A stretch of DNA of 64,000 nt from Planctomycetota bacterium. Lineage in GTDB: Bacteria; Planctomycetota; B15-G4. The position numbers and the translations under genes are program-made. The stretch is taken from assembly GCA_029259715.1 (NCBI GenBank), contig JAJDEP010000014.1, forward strand, positions 124,001 to 188,000. The letters run 5' to 3'. The notes beneath the pieces were generated by a model. The model was given only the letters and a program-made list of their open reading frames with translations, did not search any database and was not told where the DNA came from. Of the stretch, positions 1 through 11,973 are shown one piece after another. Position 1 is the stretch's first letter. Each line of letters begins with the position of its first letter.

Positions 1-1358
<1,358 letters not shown>

Positions 1359-1359
1359 G

Positions 1360-3129
<1,770 letters not shown>

Positions 3130-3208
3130 CGTTTGTCCCGGTGAGTGTTGGTGTTGGCGGTCGCTTGGAGACCGTCGGGTGGTGGTCGTCAGGTGACGTC
3201 GCGGACGC

Positions 3209-4183
3209 CTAGTAGTCCATCATCTCTTCGATGCCCCGCAGCACGCGGTCGGCGTGGGGCATGTACACGTGTTCGAGGGTGTAGGGGAAGGGCACGTCGA
3301 AGCCCGCGACGCGCTTGATCGGCGCCTCGAGCACGTCGATGGCCTTCTCGGCCACGATGGCGCACAGCTCGCTGCCGTAGCCGCAGAACTTCGGCGCCTC
3401 CTGCAGCACGAGCATGCGGCCGGTCTTGGTGACCGAGTCGATCAGCGCGTCGGTGTCGAGGGGCAGCAGCGTGCGCAGGTCGAGCACCTCGCCCTCCCAG
3501 CCCTTCTCGGCGGCCTTCTTGCAGGCCTCCAGCGCCACCGGGACCATGGCCCCGTAGCAGGTGATGGTGAAGTCGGTGCCTTCGCGCCGCACGGCGGCCT
3601 TGCCGATCTCGACGGTGTAGTCGTCGTCGGGCACCTCCATCTTCGGCGAGCGGTAGATGCGCTTGGGCTCGAGGAACAACACCGGGTCCTCGCTCTGGAT
3701 GGCTGAGCGCAGCAGGCCCTTGGCGTCGTAGGGATCGCTCGGCACGACCACCACGAGCCCCGGCGTGTGGGTGAAGTAGGCCTCGGGGCTCTGGGAGTGG
3801 TAGTGGCCGCCGCGGATGCCGCCGCCGTAGGGCGTGCGGATCACCAGCGGGCAGGTGAACTGGCCCGCCGAGCGGTAGCGCATCTTGGCCAGCTCGGAGG
3901 TGATCTGGTCGAAGGCCGGCCAGATGAAGTCGGAGAACTGGATCTCGGGCACCGGGCGCAGGCCGTACATGGCCATGCCGATGGCGGCGCCGATGATGCC
4001 CGACTCGGACAGGGGCGTGTCGATCACCCGGTCCTCGCCGAACTCCTCGAACAGGTCGGCCGTGCAGCGGAACACGCCGCCGTTCAGGCCGACGTCCTCG
4101 CCGAGGACGACCACCTCATCGTCGGCGCGCATCTCGTCGCGCAGGGCGTGGTTGACCGCCTGCACCATGGTGAGCTCTGGCAT
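3209..4183 (-). CDS. bkdA2: 2-oxoacid dehydrogenase E1 component, beta subunit
   Basis: A 324-residue transketolase-like E1-beta subunit. It shows the family's N-terminal GEDVG segment, the conserved TPYGGGIRGGHYHSQS loop and LEPKRIYR, a form common in branched-chain oxoacid dehydrogenases. The C-terminal transketolase domain carries the usual VPFP segment. It pairs with an alpha subunit to build the TPP site at the interface. It is the only E1-beta gene in the operon although two E1-alpha genes flank it (264-1358 and 4230-5342). Confidence 0.94.
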   Translation of the reverse strand: MPELTMVQAVNHALRDEMRADDEVVVLGEDVGLNGGVFRCTADLFEEFGEDRVIDTPLSESGIIGAAIGMAMYGLRPVPEIQFSDFIWPAFDQITSELAKMRYRSAGQFTCPLVIRTPYGGGIRGGHYHSQSPEAYFTHTPGLVVVVPSDPYDAKGLLRSAIQSEDPVLFLEPKRIYRSPKMEVPDDDYTVEIGKAAVRREGTDFTITCYGAMVPVALEACKKAAEKGWEGEVLDLRTLLPLDTDALIDSVTKTGRMLVLQEAPKFCGYGSELCAIVAEKAIDVLEAPIKRVAGFDVPFPYTLEHVYMPHADRVLRGIEEMMDY

Positions 4184-4229
4184 CGTTGTTGTCCGTTCTC
4201 GGATCGTGTTCGGGTTCGGTCGGCGGGGA

Positions 4230-5342
4230 CTACAGGGGGAAGGCGGCGTCGGGATCGGGCTCGTGGCCGCTGCCCTCGTGCTTGATCAGGTCTTCGTACT
4301 GCTCGCGCAGGTGCGGCGGCACGGTCGCGTAGACGTCGGTGAAGAGTGACTCGAGCGTCGGCAGGGGCAGCTTCTCGACGGCCGTGATGGCGTCGTTGAC
4401 GGCCTGCTTGCACGACGCGATCAGCTCCTCCTCCTGGCTCTGGCTCCAGATGTCCTCGCGCTCGAGGTACTTGCGGAAGCGCAGGATAGGGTCGCGGTCG
4501 AGCCACTCGTCGGCCTGGTTGCCGCGGTAGCGCGTGGGGTCGTCGCTGCTGCTGTGCGGTCCGCGGCGGTAGGTCATCAGCTCGATCAGCGTCGGGCCCT
4601 CGCCCGCGCGGGCGCGCTCCGCCGCCTCCTTGGTGGCGGCGTGAACGGCCAGGACGTCGTTGCCGTCGACGCGAATGCCCGGCATGCCGTAGGCCACGGC
4701 CTTGATGGCCAGGGTCTCCGACGCCGTCTGCTTCTCGATGGGTACCGAGATGGCCCACTGGTTGTTGGTGCAGATGAACAGGACCGGGGCCTTGGTCACG
4801 CCGGCGAAGTTGAGGCCCGAGTGGAAGTCGTTGCTCGACGTCCCGCCGTCGCCGAAGTAGCAGGCCGACAGCCCGCCGTCGCCCCTGATCTTCTGGCCCA
4901 TGGCGGTGCCCGTGGCCTGGATGATGTGCGTACCGATGGGGCTCGAGATGGAGACGATGTTCAGGTCGCCGAAGGCGTAGTGCACCGGCATCTGGCGGCC
5001 CTTGCACAGGTCGGCCTGGTTGCCGTAGCAGTTGGCCACCATGTGGTCGAGGGACGCGCCGCGCTGCAGGAACAACCCGGGCACGCGGTAGCTCGGATAG
5101 AGCCAGTCCAAGTCCCCGAACAGCTTGCCGCTGCCGATCTGCGCCGCCTCTTCACCCGTGGAGGGCACGTAGAAGCCGATACGCCCCTGGCGCTGCAGGT
5201 TGATCATGCGCTCGTCGAGGGCGCGGGTCATGACCATGTGGCCGTACATCTCGACCATGTCGTCCGGCGTCAGGTCGGTCTTGTGGTCACCCACGGTCTT
5301 GCCGCTCGCGGTGATGATCTGAAGCATCTCGGTGCTGCTCAT
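4230..5342 (-). CDS. bkdA1: 2-oxoacid dehydrogenase E1 component, alpha subunit, copy 2
   Basis: A 370-residue E1-alpha paralogue of the protein at 264-1358, with the same layout: a TPP motif GDGGTSSND followed by NN, and HSSSDDPTRYR near residue 265. The two copies differ most at the N-terminus and C-terminal tail. The ATG overlaps the lipA stop by four bases (ATGA, 5339-5342), which implies translational coupling of lipoyl synthesis with its client enzyme. Having two alpha genes around one beta gene suggests alternative E1 heterotetramers with different substrate ranges, but the sequence alone does not settle which 2-oxoacid each prefers. Confidence 0.92.
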   Translation of the reverse strand: MSSTEMLQIITASGKTVGDHKTDLTPDDMVEMYGHMVMTRALDERMINLQRQGRIGFYVPSTGEEAAQIGSGKLFGDLDWLYPSYRVPGLFLQRGASLDHMVANCYGNQADLCKGRQMPVHYAFGDLNIVSISSPIGTHIIQATGTAMGQKIRGDGGLSACYFGDGGTSSNDFHSGLNFAGVTKAPVLFICTNNQWAISVPIEKQTASETLAIKAVAYGMPGIRVDGNDVLAVHAATKEAAERARAGEGPTLIELMTYRRGPHSSSDDPTRYRGNQADEWLDRDPILRFRKYLEREDIWSQSQEEELIASCKQAVNDAITAVEKLPLPTLESLFTDVYATVPPHLREQYEDLIKHEGSGHEPDPDAAFPL

Positions 5343-6268
5343 GCGTATCTCCGTCGGTGCTGATCCCGGGCGATGGCGCGGATGGCGAACTCGCCCGCCC
5401 GGTAGCTGCTGCGCACCAGGGGGCCTGAAGCCACGTAGCGGAAACCCAACTGCTCGCCCTCGACCTTCCAGCTCTCGAAGCGCTCGGGCGTGACCCAGGC
5501 CTTCACCGGAATGTGTCGGGACGTGGGCTGCAGGTACTGGCCCAATGTGAGGAAGTCGACGTCCGCAGCACGCAAGTCGCGGAGAGCGACGCGCACCTCG
5601 TCGTCGGTCTCGCCCAGTCCGAGCATCAGCGACGACTTGGTCAGTCGCGTCGGGTCGAGCTGCTTGACCCGGGCCAGGAGCTGGAGCGTGCGGTCGTAGC
5701 CGGCGCGGGGGTCGCGCACGGGGTGGGTGAGTCGTTTCACGGTCTCGAGGTTCTGCGCCACCACGTCGGGGCGCGCGGCCACCAGGGTGGCCAGGCTCTG
5801 GTCGTCGCCGCCGAAGTCGGGGATCAGCACCTCCACCATGGTGTCGGGGCTGGCCTCGCGCACGGCGCGCACGGTCTGCGCGAAGTGGGCGGCGCCGCCG
5901 TCCGGCAGGTCATCGCGGTCGACAGACGTGAGCACCACGTACTCGAGCTCCATCAGCACCACGCTCTCGGCAGCCTTGGCCGGCTCGGCGGCGTCGAGGG
6001 CGGCGGGCTTGCGCGCCGTCTTCACCGCGCAGAAGCCGCAGGCACGGGTGCAGGTGTCGCCCATGAGCATGAGCGTGGCCGTGCCGCCCCCCCAGCACTC
6101 CTCCACGTTCGGGCAGCGGGCTTCCTCGCACACCGTGTGGAGGTCGCGTTCGCGCAGCATCGACTTGAGCTGCTTGTAGCGCTCGCCCCCCGGGGCACGG
6201 ATCTTCAGCCAACCCGGCTTGGGGCCGTGAGGGGGCAGATTCGGCGTCTGGAGGTCGAGGGCTGTCAT
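5339..6268 (-). CDS. lipA: Lipoyl synthase
   Basis: A 309-residue radical-SAM enzyme that inserts two sulfurs into octanoyl groups on E2 lipoyl domains. Both iron-sulfur motifs are visible: the auxiliary cluster C47-x4-C52-x5-C58 (CEEARCPNVEEC) and the radical-SAM motif C73-x3-C77-x2-C80 (CTRACGFC). The reading frame is open 41 codons further upstream, but I start at the ATG at 6268 (MTALDL) because the extension is Pro/Arg-rich and the lipA family begins shortly before the PxWLK segment. It is the first gene of the oxoacid dehydrogenase operon and overlaps the next gene by four bases. No lipB or lplA is visible here. Confidence 0.95.
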   Translation of the reverse strand: MTALDLQTPNLPPHGPKPGWLKIRAPGGERYKQLKSMLRERDLHTVCEEARCPNVEECWGGGTATLMLMGDTCTRACGFCAVKTARKPAALDAAEPAKAAESVVLMELEYVVLTSVDRDDLPDGGAAHFAQTVRAVREASPDTMVEVLIPDFGGDDQSLATLVAARPDVVAQNLETVKRLTHPVRDPRAGYDRTLQLLARVKQLDPTRLTKSSLMLGLGETDDEVRVALRDLRAADVDFLTLGQYLQPTSRHIPVKAWVTPERFESWKVEGEQLGFRYVASGPLVRSSYRAGEFAIRAIARDQHRRRYA

Positions 6269-6434
6269 GGTTGCGGTTCGGCGCAGAGCCGGATTCTGCC
6301 GGAGAGGGTCGACGCCCGGGGAGCAGGCGCCGGTCGGGGCGGCGCGGGTCGGGCTCTGGAAGGGGCCGTTGCCCCGTTTCCTGTCCCCCACCCGCCCCTG
6401 GAAACCCGTCCCGGGGAGCAGAATCCAACCGCCC

Positions 6435-6455
6435 GTTATACCCCAGCGACGGGGT
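6435..6455 (-). promoter_or_regulatory. Candidate promoter and stem-loop upstream of the lipA operon
   Basis: In the 255-base gap before lipA, read leftwards, there is an ACCCC/GGGGT five-base-pair stem (6440-6455) immediately followed by TATAAC (6440-6435), which fits a sigma-70 -10 box. No convincing -35 box lies 16-18 bases upstream. The stem could instead be a weak terminator for the gene at 6524-7042. The site is about 170 bases before the lipA start. The rest of the gap shows no further feature I can support. Confidence 0.25.
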
Positions 6456-6523
6456 GCCCATCTACGAGGGCCGGGGCGTCACGACCGCCTCACCCGGACC
6501 CGCCCGAGGCCATGCGGGCGGCT

Positions 6524-7042
6524 TCAGGGCACCTGAGGGGCGCTCCGCTCGTCACTCGACACCTGGCGCCGGAGGGCCTGGTCCGAGCCTTCCACGAGGA
6601 CCTGGCCCTCGTCGTCGACCAGCAGGAGCGTGAGCGCCCGCCGCGCCGCCCCCCACGAACCGGTGCCGACCTCGCCCCGGTCGAAATCGAGCCGGGCATG
6701 CCAATCCGCCAGATCCTCGTCGGGGCCCGGCGCGACCAGGATCACGGCCACGATGCGGCGCCGCGAGCGCGACAGGTGCGACAGGCACAGCTCGTGCCAC
6801 AGCCGCACCAGCCGCTGGCGCACATCGGTGGTCGAGCGCGCGCGGGCGTCGAGACCCACCAGCTGCAGGTCGCCGGTCCAGCGCAGGTGCCAATTCGGGT
6901 CGGACACCGAGACCTTCACCTGCAGGCGCTGCTTGAGGTCCTCGATGGCGCGCACCAAGACCTCGGGCGCGGTCTCCCGGATCGCCGTCGGAGCCGTCCG
7001 GGTGCGGATGGCCCGCTGCGCACGCCAACGATCGAGGAGCAT
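6524..7042 (-). CDS. Hypothetical protein, 172 residues
   Basis: I do not recognise this protein. It is an alpha/beta-looking soluble sequence rich in Arg and Leu, with no signal peptide, no membrane segment and no known catalytic motif. The centre has basic patches and a strand-like segment (RIVAVILVAPG). The frame stays open without frame-disrupting stops and has strong GC bias at codon third positions like its neighbours, so it is probably a real gene. It is transcribed in the same direction as the hydrolase at 7053-7760, whose stop lies about 10 bases upstream of this start, so the two probably share a transcript. Confidence 0.55.
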   Translation of the reverse strand: MLLDRWRAQRAIRTRTAPTAIRETAPEVLVRAIEDLKQRLQVKVSVSDPNWHLRWTGDLQLVGLDARARSTTDVRQRLVRLWHELCLSHLSRSRRRIVAVILVAPGPDEDLADWHARLDFDRGEVGTGSWGAARRALTLLLVDDEGQVLVEGSDQALRRQVSSDERSAPQVP

Positions 7043-7052
7043 GGGCCCGATT

Positions 7053-7760
7053 CTAACCCGGCGCCTGTTCCAGACGATTCACGAAGCCATGCACCGCCTC
7101 GCGCAGAGGCGCCAGCCGACCGTGGAACAGGTGCCCCGCCTTGGCGATGGCTGTGACGAGCGGAGGTTCGGCGCAGGTCTCGACCCAACGGCGCACGTCG
7201 TCGGGCGGCACCAGTTCGTCGGCCTCGGCGTAGACCACCGCCAGGGGACGCGGATCCGCGGCGATGACCGCATAGTCGTAGAAGCCCACGGGCGGCGCGA
7301 TGGCCATGCGCGCTCCCACCCGCGGATCGTCGAGAGCCGCCCGCAGTCCGACCCAACTGCCGAAGGAGTAGCCGACCATGAGCAGGCTCCCCTCGAGGGC
7401 CACGTCGCCCGCGTCGGCACCCGCAGCCTCCGGAGCCTGCGTCAGGCACGCGGCCGCGAAGTCGAGCGCGGCCCGCACGTCATCCACCTCGCGGCGCCCC
7501 TCGTCGTGCTCGCCCTCGCTCCCGCCGGCGCCGCGGAAGTCGAAGCGCACCACGTGCAGTCCCCGCTGCGCCAGGACCTTGGCCGTGGCGTGCACCACCT
7601 TGTTGTCCTTCGTCCCGCCGCCCAAGGGGTGCGGATGACAGACCACGGCCGCCCGCGGGGCCCCGCGCCCTTCGGAACGGCACGGAACGGCGGCCCCCGT
7701 CGGTGCATCGTAGAGGCCGGCCAGGCGGCCCGCGGAGGACTGCAGAGAGATGATCGTCAC
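7053..7760 (-). CDS. Alpha/beta hydrolase of the COG2945 type
   Basis: A 235-residue alpha/beta-hydrolase. It has the CHPHPLGGG oxyanion-hole strand, the nucleophile elbow GYSFGS, an acid loop (AEADELVPP) and a C-terminal histidine (KAGHLFHG). This arrangement matches small cytoplasmic hydrolases of unknown substrate (COG2945 group). The frame remains open far upstream into the divergent gene, but a GTG at 7760 puts the start just before the first beta strand (VTIISL) and outside that gene. Only about 40 bases separate it from the divergent glycosylase gene, so both promoters must lie there. Confidence 0.82.
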   Translation of the reverse strand: MTIISLQSSAGRLAGLYDAPTGAAVPCRSEGRGAPRAAVVCHPHPLGGGTKDNKVVHATAKVLAQRGLHVVRFDFRGAGGSEGEHDEGRREVDDVRAALDFAAACLTQAPEAAGADAGDVALEGSLLMVGYSFGSWVGLRAALDDPRVGARMAIAPPVGFYDYAVIAADPRPLAVVYAEADELVPPDDVRRWVETCAEPPLVTAIAKAGHLFHGRLAPLREAVHGFVNRLEQAPG

Positions 7761-7799
7761 GACCGTGTTCTCCAACCGAAGCGGGGCTAGGCTGCCAGC

Positions 7800-8507
7800 A
7801 TGACTCCCCCGACCCAACCCCGGGGCGCCCGGGAGCTGCACCGGGCCGTGATCGACTGCGAGCGCTGCCCGCGCCTGCGGGCCCATTGTCTCGAGACGGC
7901 CCGCGTGAAACGCGCCGCCTTCCGCGACGAGGAATATTGGGGCAAGCCGGTGCCGACCTGGGGCCGCATCGACGCGCCCCTGCACATCGTCGGCCTGGCC
8001 CCCGCCGCCCACGGGGCCAACCGCACCGGCCGCATGTTCACCGGCGACCGCAGCGGCGACTTCCTCTTCGCCGCCCTCCACCGGGCCGGATTCGCCAACA
8101 GCCCTATCTCCCGCGACAAACGCGACGGCACGCGCCTGCTGGATTGCGCCCTGACCGCCGTGGCCCACTGCGCCCCGCCCGGCAACAAGCTGCTCCCGGA
8201 GGAGATCGCGAACTGTCGCGACTGGCTGCAGATCGAGTGGGACCTGCGCCGGCGCACGCGCGTGGTGCTGGCCCTCGGCACCCTCGCCTTCACGGAAACC
8301 GTGAAGCAATACCGCCGTCGGGGGTGGCTCGCGGACGACGAACGTCCACGTTTCTCACATGGATTGAATTGGATGTGCCGTGCATCGGCGCCTGTGCTCA
8401 TGGCGTCGTACCACCCGAGTCAGCAGAACACCTTCACCGGGCGATTGACCCCGGCGATGCTGGATTCGGTCTTCCGGCGCGCGCGGCGCGTCATCGACGG
8501 TGGGTGA
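7800..8507 (+). CDS. Uracil-DNA glycosylase, family 5 (UdgB-like)
   Basis: A 235-residue uracil-DNA glycosylase with an iron-sulfur cluster. The first cysteine pair is at 20 and 23 (CERC), with further cysteines near 118 and 126. Motif 1 is GLAPAAHGANRTGR, which lacks the catalytic Asp or Asn of families 1 and 4 and is characteristic of family 5 (UdgB). Motif 2 is HPSQQN near residue 209. It removes uracil and other deaminated bases from DNA, which fits a high-GC genome prone to cytosine deamination. It is transcribed divergently from the hydrolase gene. Confidence 0.9.
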   Translation: MTPPTQPRGARELHRAVIDCERCPRLRAHCLETARVKRAAFRDEEYWGKPVPTWGRIDAPLHIVGLAPAAHGANRTGRMFTGDRSGDFLFAALHRAGFANSPISRDKRDGTRLLDCALTAVAHCAPPGNKLLPEEIANCRDWLQIEWDLRRRTRVVLALGTLAFTETVKQYRRRGWLADDERPRFSHGLNWMCRASAPVLMASYHPSQQNTFTGRLTPAMLDSVFRRARRVIDGG

Positions 8508-8600
8508 GCCGGGCCGTTCGCCCGCTCGGTCGGCGGCGAACACATGCCCAGGCGTCGATGGAATCGGCCGTCCAGGTGATAGCCTGTTGCACTTGCATCA

Positions 8601-8636
8601 GCCGTTGCAACTGCAATGCATCGTTGCAGCAACGGC
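8601..8636. repeat. 36-base imperfect palindrome between udg and the FG-GAP gene
   Basis: The arms GCCGTTGC and GCAACGGC pair perfectly over eight bases at the outside. Inside is an alternative CTGCAA/TTGCAG stem. The element sits in a short cluster of TTGCA/TGCAA words starting near 8587. It could be a transcription stop for the glycosylase gene, although no T-run follows, or an operator for the downstream exoprotein gene. The rest of the 8508-8791 gap shows nothing else I can support. Confidence 0.45.
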
Positions 8637-8791
8637 GACCGGGCACCGGGCCGCGATCTCTCACCTCTGACGCTGCCTCCCTTGGTTCGGGCCCGACTCA
8701 TCCCTGGTCTAATTCCCTTCCCTGATCGCCGGTCGGCCCGACCGCGCCCGCTATGCCGTGCGCCCCGACCGCAATGAATGGAGGCCGTTCC

Positions 8792-10633
8792 ATGCGCTCT
8801 CGCATCGCCCTTGCCGCGCTCTCCGGCGCGTTCGTCTGCACTCTCGCCCTCACGACGCAGGCCCAGAATCGAATCATCGATGTCGAATTCCTGCGTAACG
8901 CGGGAGCGACCTTCCAGGGAGTCGGGAGCAACGACTGGGCCGGCTGGTCGGTGGACGGCGCCGGCGATGTCGACAACGACGGCAAGCAGGACATCATCGT
9001 GGGCGCCCCCGAGGACCCGCTCAGCGTCAACGACACCAAGGGCAACGCCTACATCATCCTCGGCACCAACACGCTCGAGGGCGACATCGCCCTGTCCGGC
9101 GCTGCCGTGACCATGACCGGCGCAGCCGATGAGGACGAGGCCGGTTACTCGGTGGCCGGTGCCGGGGACGTCTACAACGACGGCTTCGTCGACGTCATCG
9201 TCGGCGCCTGGCGCAGGGACGGCAACGGCAACAACTCGGGCGAGGCCTACCTCATCTACGGCGCCGACCCCATGCCGGCGGCCATCAACCTCGGCTCGAT
9301 CGCTACCGGCGTGGGCGTGACCCTCACCGGCCGCGACAACGGCGACCTCGCGGGCCAGTCCGTGGCCGGTGCCGGGGACGTCAACAACGACGGCTTCGAC
9401 GACATCATCATCGGCGCCAACGCGGCCAACCCCGTGTCGTCGTTCCAGGGCGAGGCCTACGTCGTGTACGGCGGCAGCTCGTTGCCCGACGACATCGACC
9501 TGAGCACGCTCAACGGCACGACCGGCTTCATCATCCGCGGCGTGGCCGGCGCGCGCATCGGCTCGAGCGTCGACGGCGCGGGCGACGTCGACAACGACGG
9601 CTTCGACGACGTGCTCGTGGGCGCACCGGAGGCCGACCCGAACGGCAAGACCAATGCGGGCAGCGCCTTCCTGATCTACGGCGGCAGTTCCGTGGCGGCC
9701 CTGATCGACCTGGCCAGCCTGGGCAGCCAGGGCGTGCAGTTCAACGGCGCCACGGCGGGCGACCGGCTCGGCTCGGCAGTGCTCGGCGCGGGCAAGGTCA
9801 ACGGCGGCTCGCTGCCCGACATCCTGCTCTCGGCGTCCACCTTCGATGACGGCGCCACCACCGACGCCGGGCGTTGCTACCTGATCTACGGCTCGGCCGG
9901 ATTCGGCAACACCTTCGAGGTCTCGACACTCGGCGCCAGCTCGGCCGGGGCGATCTTCACGGGCGAGGGCATGGACGACAAGCTCGGCACGAAGCTGGCC
10001 GCCGGCGACATGAACCGCGACGGCCGCTCCGACCTGCTCATGGCCGCCTTCGCCGCGGGCGCCGAGGGCCGGATCTACCTGGTGCACGGCGGCAGCAGCA
10101 TCCCCGCCACCCTCGACCTCGACGGTCTCGACGAGCGCGGCGTGGTGTTCAAGGGCATCGACTCGGGCGACTTCCTGGGCGAGGGCCTCGGCTTCGCCGG
10201 CGATGTCGACGGCGACGGCTCGGGCGACTTCCTGTTCGGCGCGCGCTTCGCCGACCCGAGTACCGGCACCAACGCCGGCGAGGCCTACCTGGTGAAGGGC
10301 GGCTGCAACTTCCTGCAGGCGGCCGGGCCGGTGGCCGTGGCCGGCACCTTCGAGTTCCGCGCCCACGGGACGCCGAGCACGCCCTATCTGCTGTGGGGAG
10401 CCCTCTCGCGCACCGTGGATCCCATCGCGTCGGGCATCGGCCCGTTCTGGCTCGAGGTACCCCTGATCGACCTGTGGATCCTGTCGTTCGGCACCAACGG
10501 CGAGGCGTCGCTCTCGTTGCCCGTTCCGAACAACCCGAACCTCTCGGGCGTCAGCTTCCACATGCAGACCATTCAGGAAGGCCAGGGCAAGCTCTGCGAC
10601 CTGACCTACGTGATGGACATCACGATCCTGTGA
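8792..10633 (+). CDS. Exported FG-GAP (integrin-alpha-like) beta-propeller protein
   Basis: A 613-residue secreted protein. The signal peptide (about 1-25) is basic at the N-terminus, hydrophobic in the core and ends TTQAQ. Seven FG-GAP repeats follow, most with the calcium-binding pattern D-x-[DN]-x-D-G-x-x-D and an I-V-G-A-type strand (for example GDVDNDGFDDVLVGAP). The fifth repeat (near 9790-9835) is degenerate and lacks the calcium ligands. A C-terminal region of about 100 residues has no obvious repeat. I chose the ATG at 8792 because GGAGG lies seven bases upstream and the signal peptide starts there. Such propellers are usually cell-surface or extracellular; the ligand is unknown. Confidence 0.88.
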   Translation: MRSRIALAALSGAFVCTLALTTQAQNRIIDVEFLRNAGATFQGVGSNDWAGWSVDGAGDVDNDGKQDIIVGAPEDPLSVNDTKGNAYIILGTNTLEGDIALSGAAVTMTGAADEDEAGYSVAGAGDVYNDGFVDVIVGAWRRDGNGNNSGEAYLIYGADPMPAAINLGSIATGVGVTLTGRDNGDLAGQSVAGAGDVNNDGFDDIIIGANAANPVSSFQGEAYVVYGGSSLPDDIDLSTLNGTTGFIIRGVAGARIGSSVDGAGDVDNDGFDDVLVGAPEADPNGKTNAGSAFLIYGGSSVAALIDLASLGSQGVQFNGATAGDRLGSAVLGAGKVNGGSLPDILLSASTFDDGATTDAGRCYLIYGSAGFGNTFEVSTLGASSAGAIFTGEGMDDKLGTKLAAGDMNRDGRSDLLMAAFAAGAEGRIYLVHGGSSIPATLDLDGLDERGVVFKGIDSGDFLGEGLGFAGDVDGDGSGDFLFGARFADPSTGTNAGEAYLVKGGCNFLQAAGPVAVAGTFEFRAHGTPSTPYLLWGALSRTVDPIASGIGPFWLEVPLIDLWILSFGTNGEASLSLPVPNNPNLSGVSFHMQTIQEGQGKLCDLTYVMDITIL

Positions 10634-11756
10634 CGTCGCGGGCGCTCGGCGACGCCAGCGCGTCGTCGAGCAGCCCCGCCCGCAGGAACTCGCAGAAGGA
10701 CCGCACCAGTCTCGGGTCCCACTTGCCCGCGCGGGACTCGGCATCGAGCACCGCCAGCGATTCGTCCGGGCTCATGGCCGCCTTGTAGCAGCGCTCGCTG
10801 CTGAGCGCCTCGTAGACGTCCGCCACCTGGAACACCCGCGCCAGGGAGGGAATGGACTCGCCCGCCAGGCCGTAGGGGTAGCCCGATCCGTCGAACCACT
10901 CGTGATGGTGCAGGATCACGGGCAGCACCGGCGCGAGGCTCTCCAGGGGCTCGCAGATGCGCGCCCCGATGAGCGGGTGCTGCTGCATGACCTCACGCTC
11001 GGCCGTGGTCAACGGTCCCGGCTTGTTGAGGATCTCGCGCGGGACGCCCACCTTGCCGATGTCGTGCAGCCAACCGGCCCGCTCGAGCGCGTCGCAGTCG
11101 GCGGGTTCGAGCCCGAGCCGCTCGCCGAAGCAGCGGGCCAGCAGGGCTGAACGCCGCACGTGACGGCGGGCATCGCCCCACATGGCCATCACCACCTGCA
11201 CCAGCGAGGCCACCACCGCAGCGCCCGACTCGATGTCGTGCAGGTTGCGGCCCCGGCCCGCCAACGACGCCACCGCCGCGCGCAATTCGTCGGCGCCGAA
11301 GGGCTTCGGCAGGAAGCAGTCGGCACCGCAGGCGTAGGCGGCCACCCGGCTGCGCAGGTCGTCGCGCGCCGAGACCACCAGGATCGGGATGCGTCGTGTG
11401 CGCGCATCATCGCGCAAGGACGTCGCCACCTCGAAGCCCGTCAGGCCCGGTAGCTCGAGGTCCAGGATGATCAGGTCGGGGTGCCACTGCGCCGCCCGCA
11501 GCAGGGCTCGCTCGGCGTCGTGGTGCGTTTCCACGTCGAGACCGTCGAGCGCGAGGGTCTGCAGCACCGACCGGTTGCTGCTGCGGTCGGCATCGACCAA
11601 CATCACCTGACAGCGGTCCGGCACCGACGACGACAACAACGCCGCGCCCTGCAACACGCTCTCGATCCGTCCCAATTCACTTCGATTTGATTCGAACACG
11701 GCCCCACCAGGAGCCTCCCCCGCCATCTCGTGCCGACCGCCCGCCGGCAACGCCAA
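10620..11756 (-). CDS. Response regulator with HD-GYP domain (probable c-di-GMP phosphodiesterase)
   Basis: A 378-residue protein with an N-terminal leader of about 45 residues, a receiver domain (about 47-165; phosphoacceptor Asp in LIILDLELPG, Lys in PKPFGADE) and a C-terminal HD-GYP domain (HDIGKVGVP; HHHEWFDGSGYPYGL). HD-GYP proteins hydrolyse cyclic di-GMP. The His-Asp and GYP motifs are intact, so activity is likely. No sensor kinase is adjacent. The 3' end overlaps the convergent FG-GAP gene by 14 bases. An alternative start is the ATG at 11726. It may act on the same c-di-GMP pool sensed by the riboswitch at 53819-53901. Confidence 0.88.
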   Translation of the reverse strand: MALPAGGRHEMAGEAPGGAVFESNRSELGRIESVLQGAALLSSSVPDRCQVMLVDADRSSNRSVLQTLALDGLDVETHHDAERALLRAAQWHPDLIILDLELPGLTGFEVATSLRDDARTRRIPILVVSARDDLRSRVAAYACGADCFLPKPFGADELRAAVASLAGRGRNLHDIESGAAVVASLVQVVMAMWGDARRHVRRSALLARCFGERLGLEPADCDALERAGWLHDIGKVGVPREILNKPGPLTTAEREVMQQHPLIGARICEPLESLAPVLPVILHHHEWFDGSGYPYGLAGESIPSLARVFQVADVYEALSSERCYKAAMSPDESLAVLDAESRAGKWDPRLVRSFCEFLRAGLLDDALASPSARDVTGS

Positions 11757-11921
11757 CGAGACGCGCCGCGCAGCGTGGAGTAACCCGCCGACCTGCGGAG
11801 CGTCGTTGACGCGACGGCGGACGTGGCGATCTCGCGACCAACCCGCACTGCTCGTGCTCAGGCGGCTGCTTGTTCTCCGACGGTCGCACGCGCTCAGGCG
11901 GCCGCAACGCGATCAGGCGAC

Positions 11922-11973
11922 GGCGCAGGACTCAGGCGCAGGACTCAGGCGCGAGACTCAGGCGCGAGACTCA
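11922..11973. repeat. Four tandem 13-base repeats ending at the rhodanese stop codon
   Basis: Four head-to-tail copies of GGCGC[AG][AG]GACTCA occupy 11922-11934, 11935-11947, 11948-11960 and 11961-11973. The first two copies are identical to each other, as are the last two. On the minus strand the unit begins TGAGTC, and the last unit supplies the TGA stop of the rhodanese gene. Each copy therefore repeats a stop codon, in frames shifted by one base. The surrounding 11757-11921 stretch holds looser CTCAGGCG and ATCAGGCG copies and no gene. Confidence 0.8.

Noticed and set aside
7761-8309. Upstream extension of the alpha/beta hydrolase frame across the glycosylase gene
   Set aside because: The extension has no family similarity and would overlap a clear divergent gene; the GTG at 7760 gives a normal protein.
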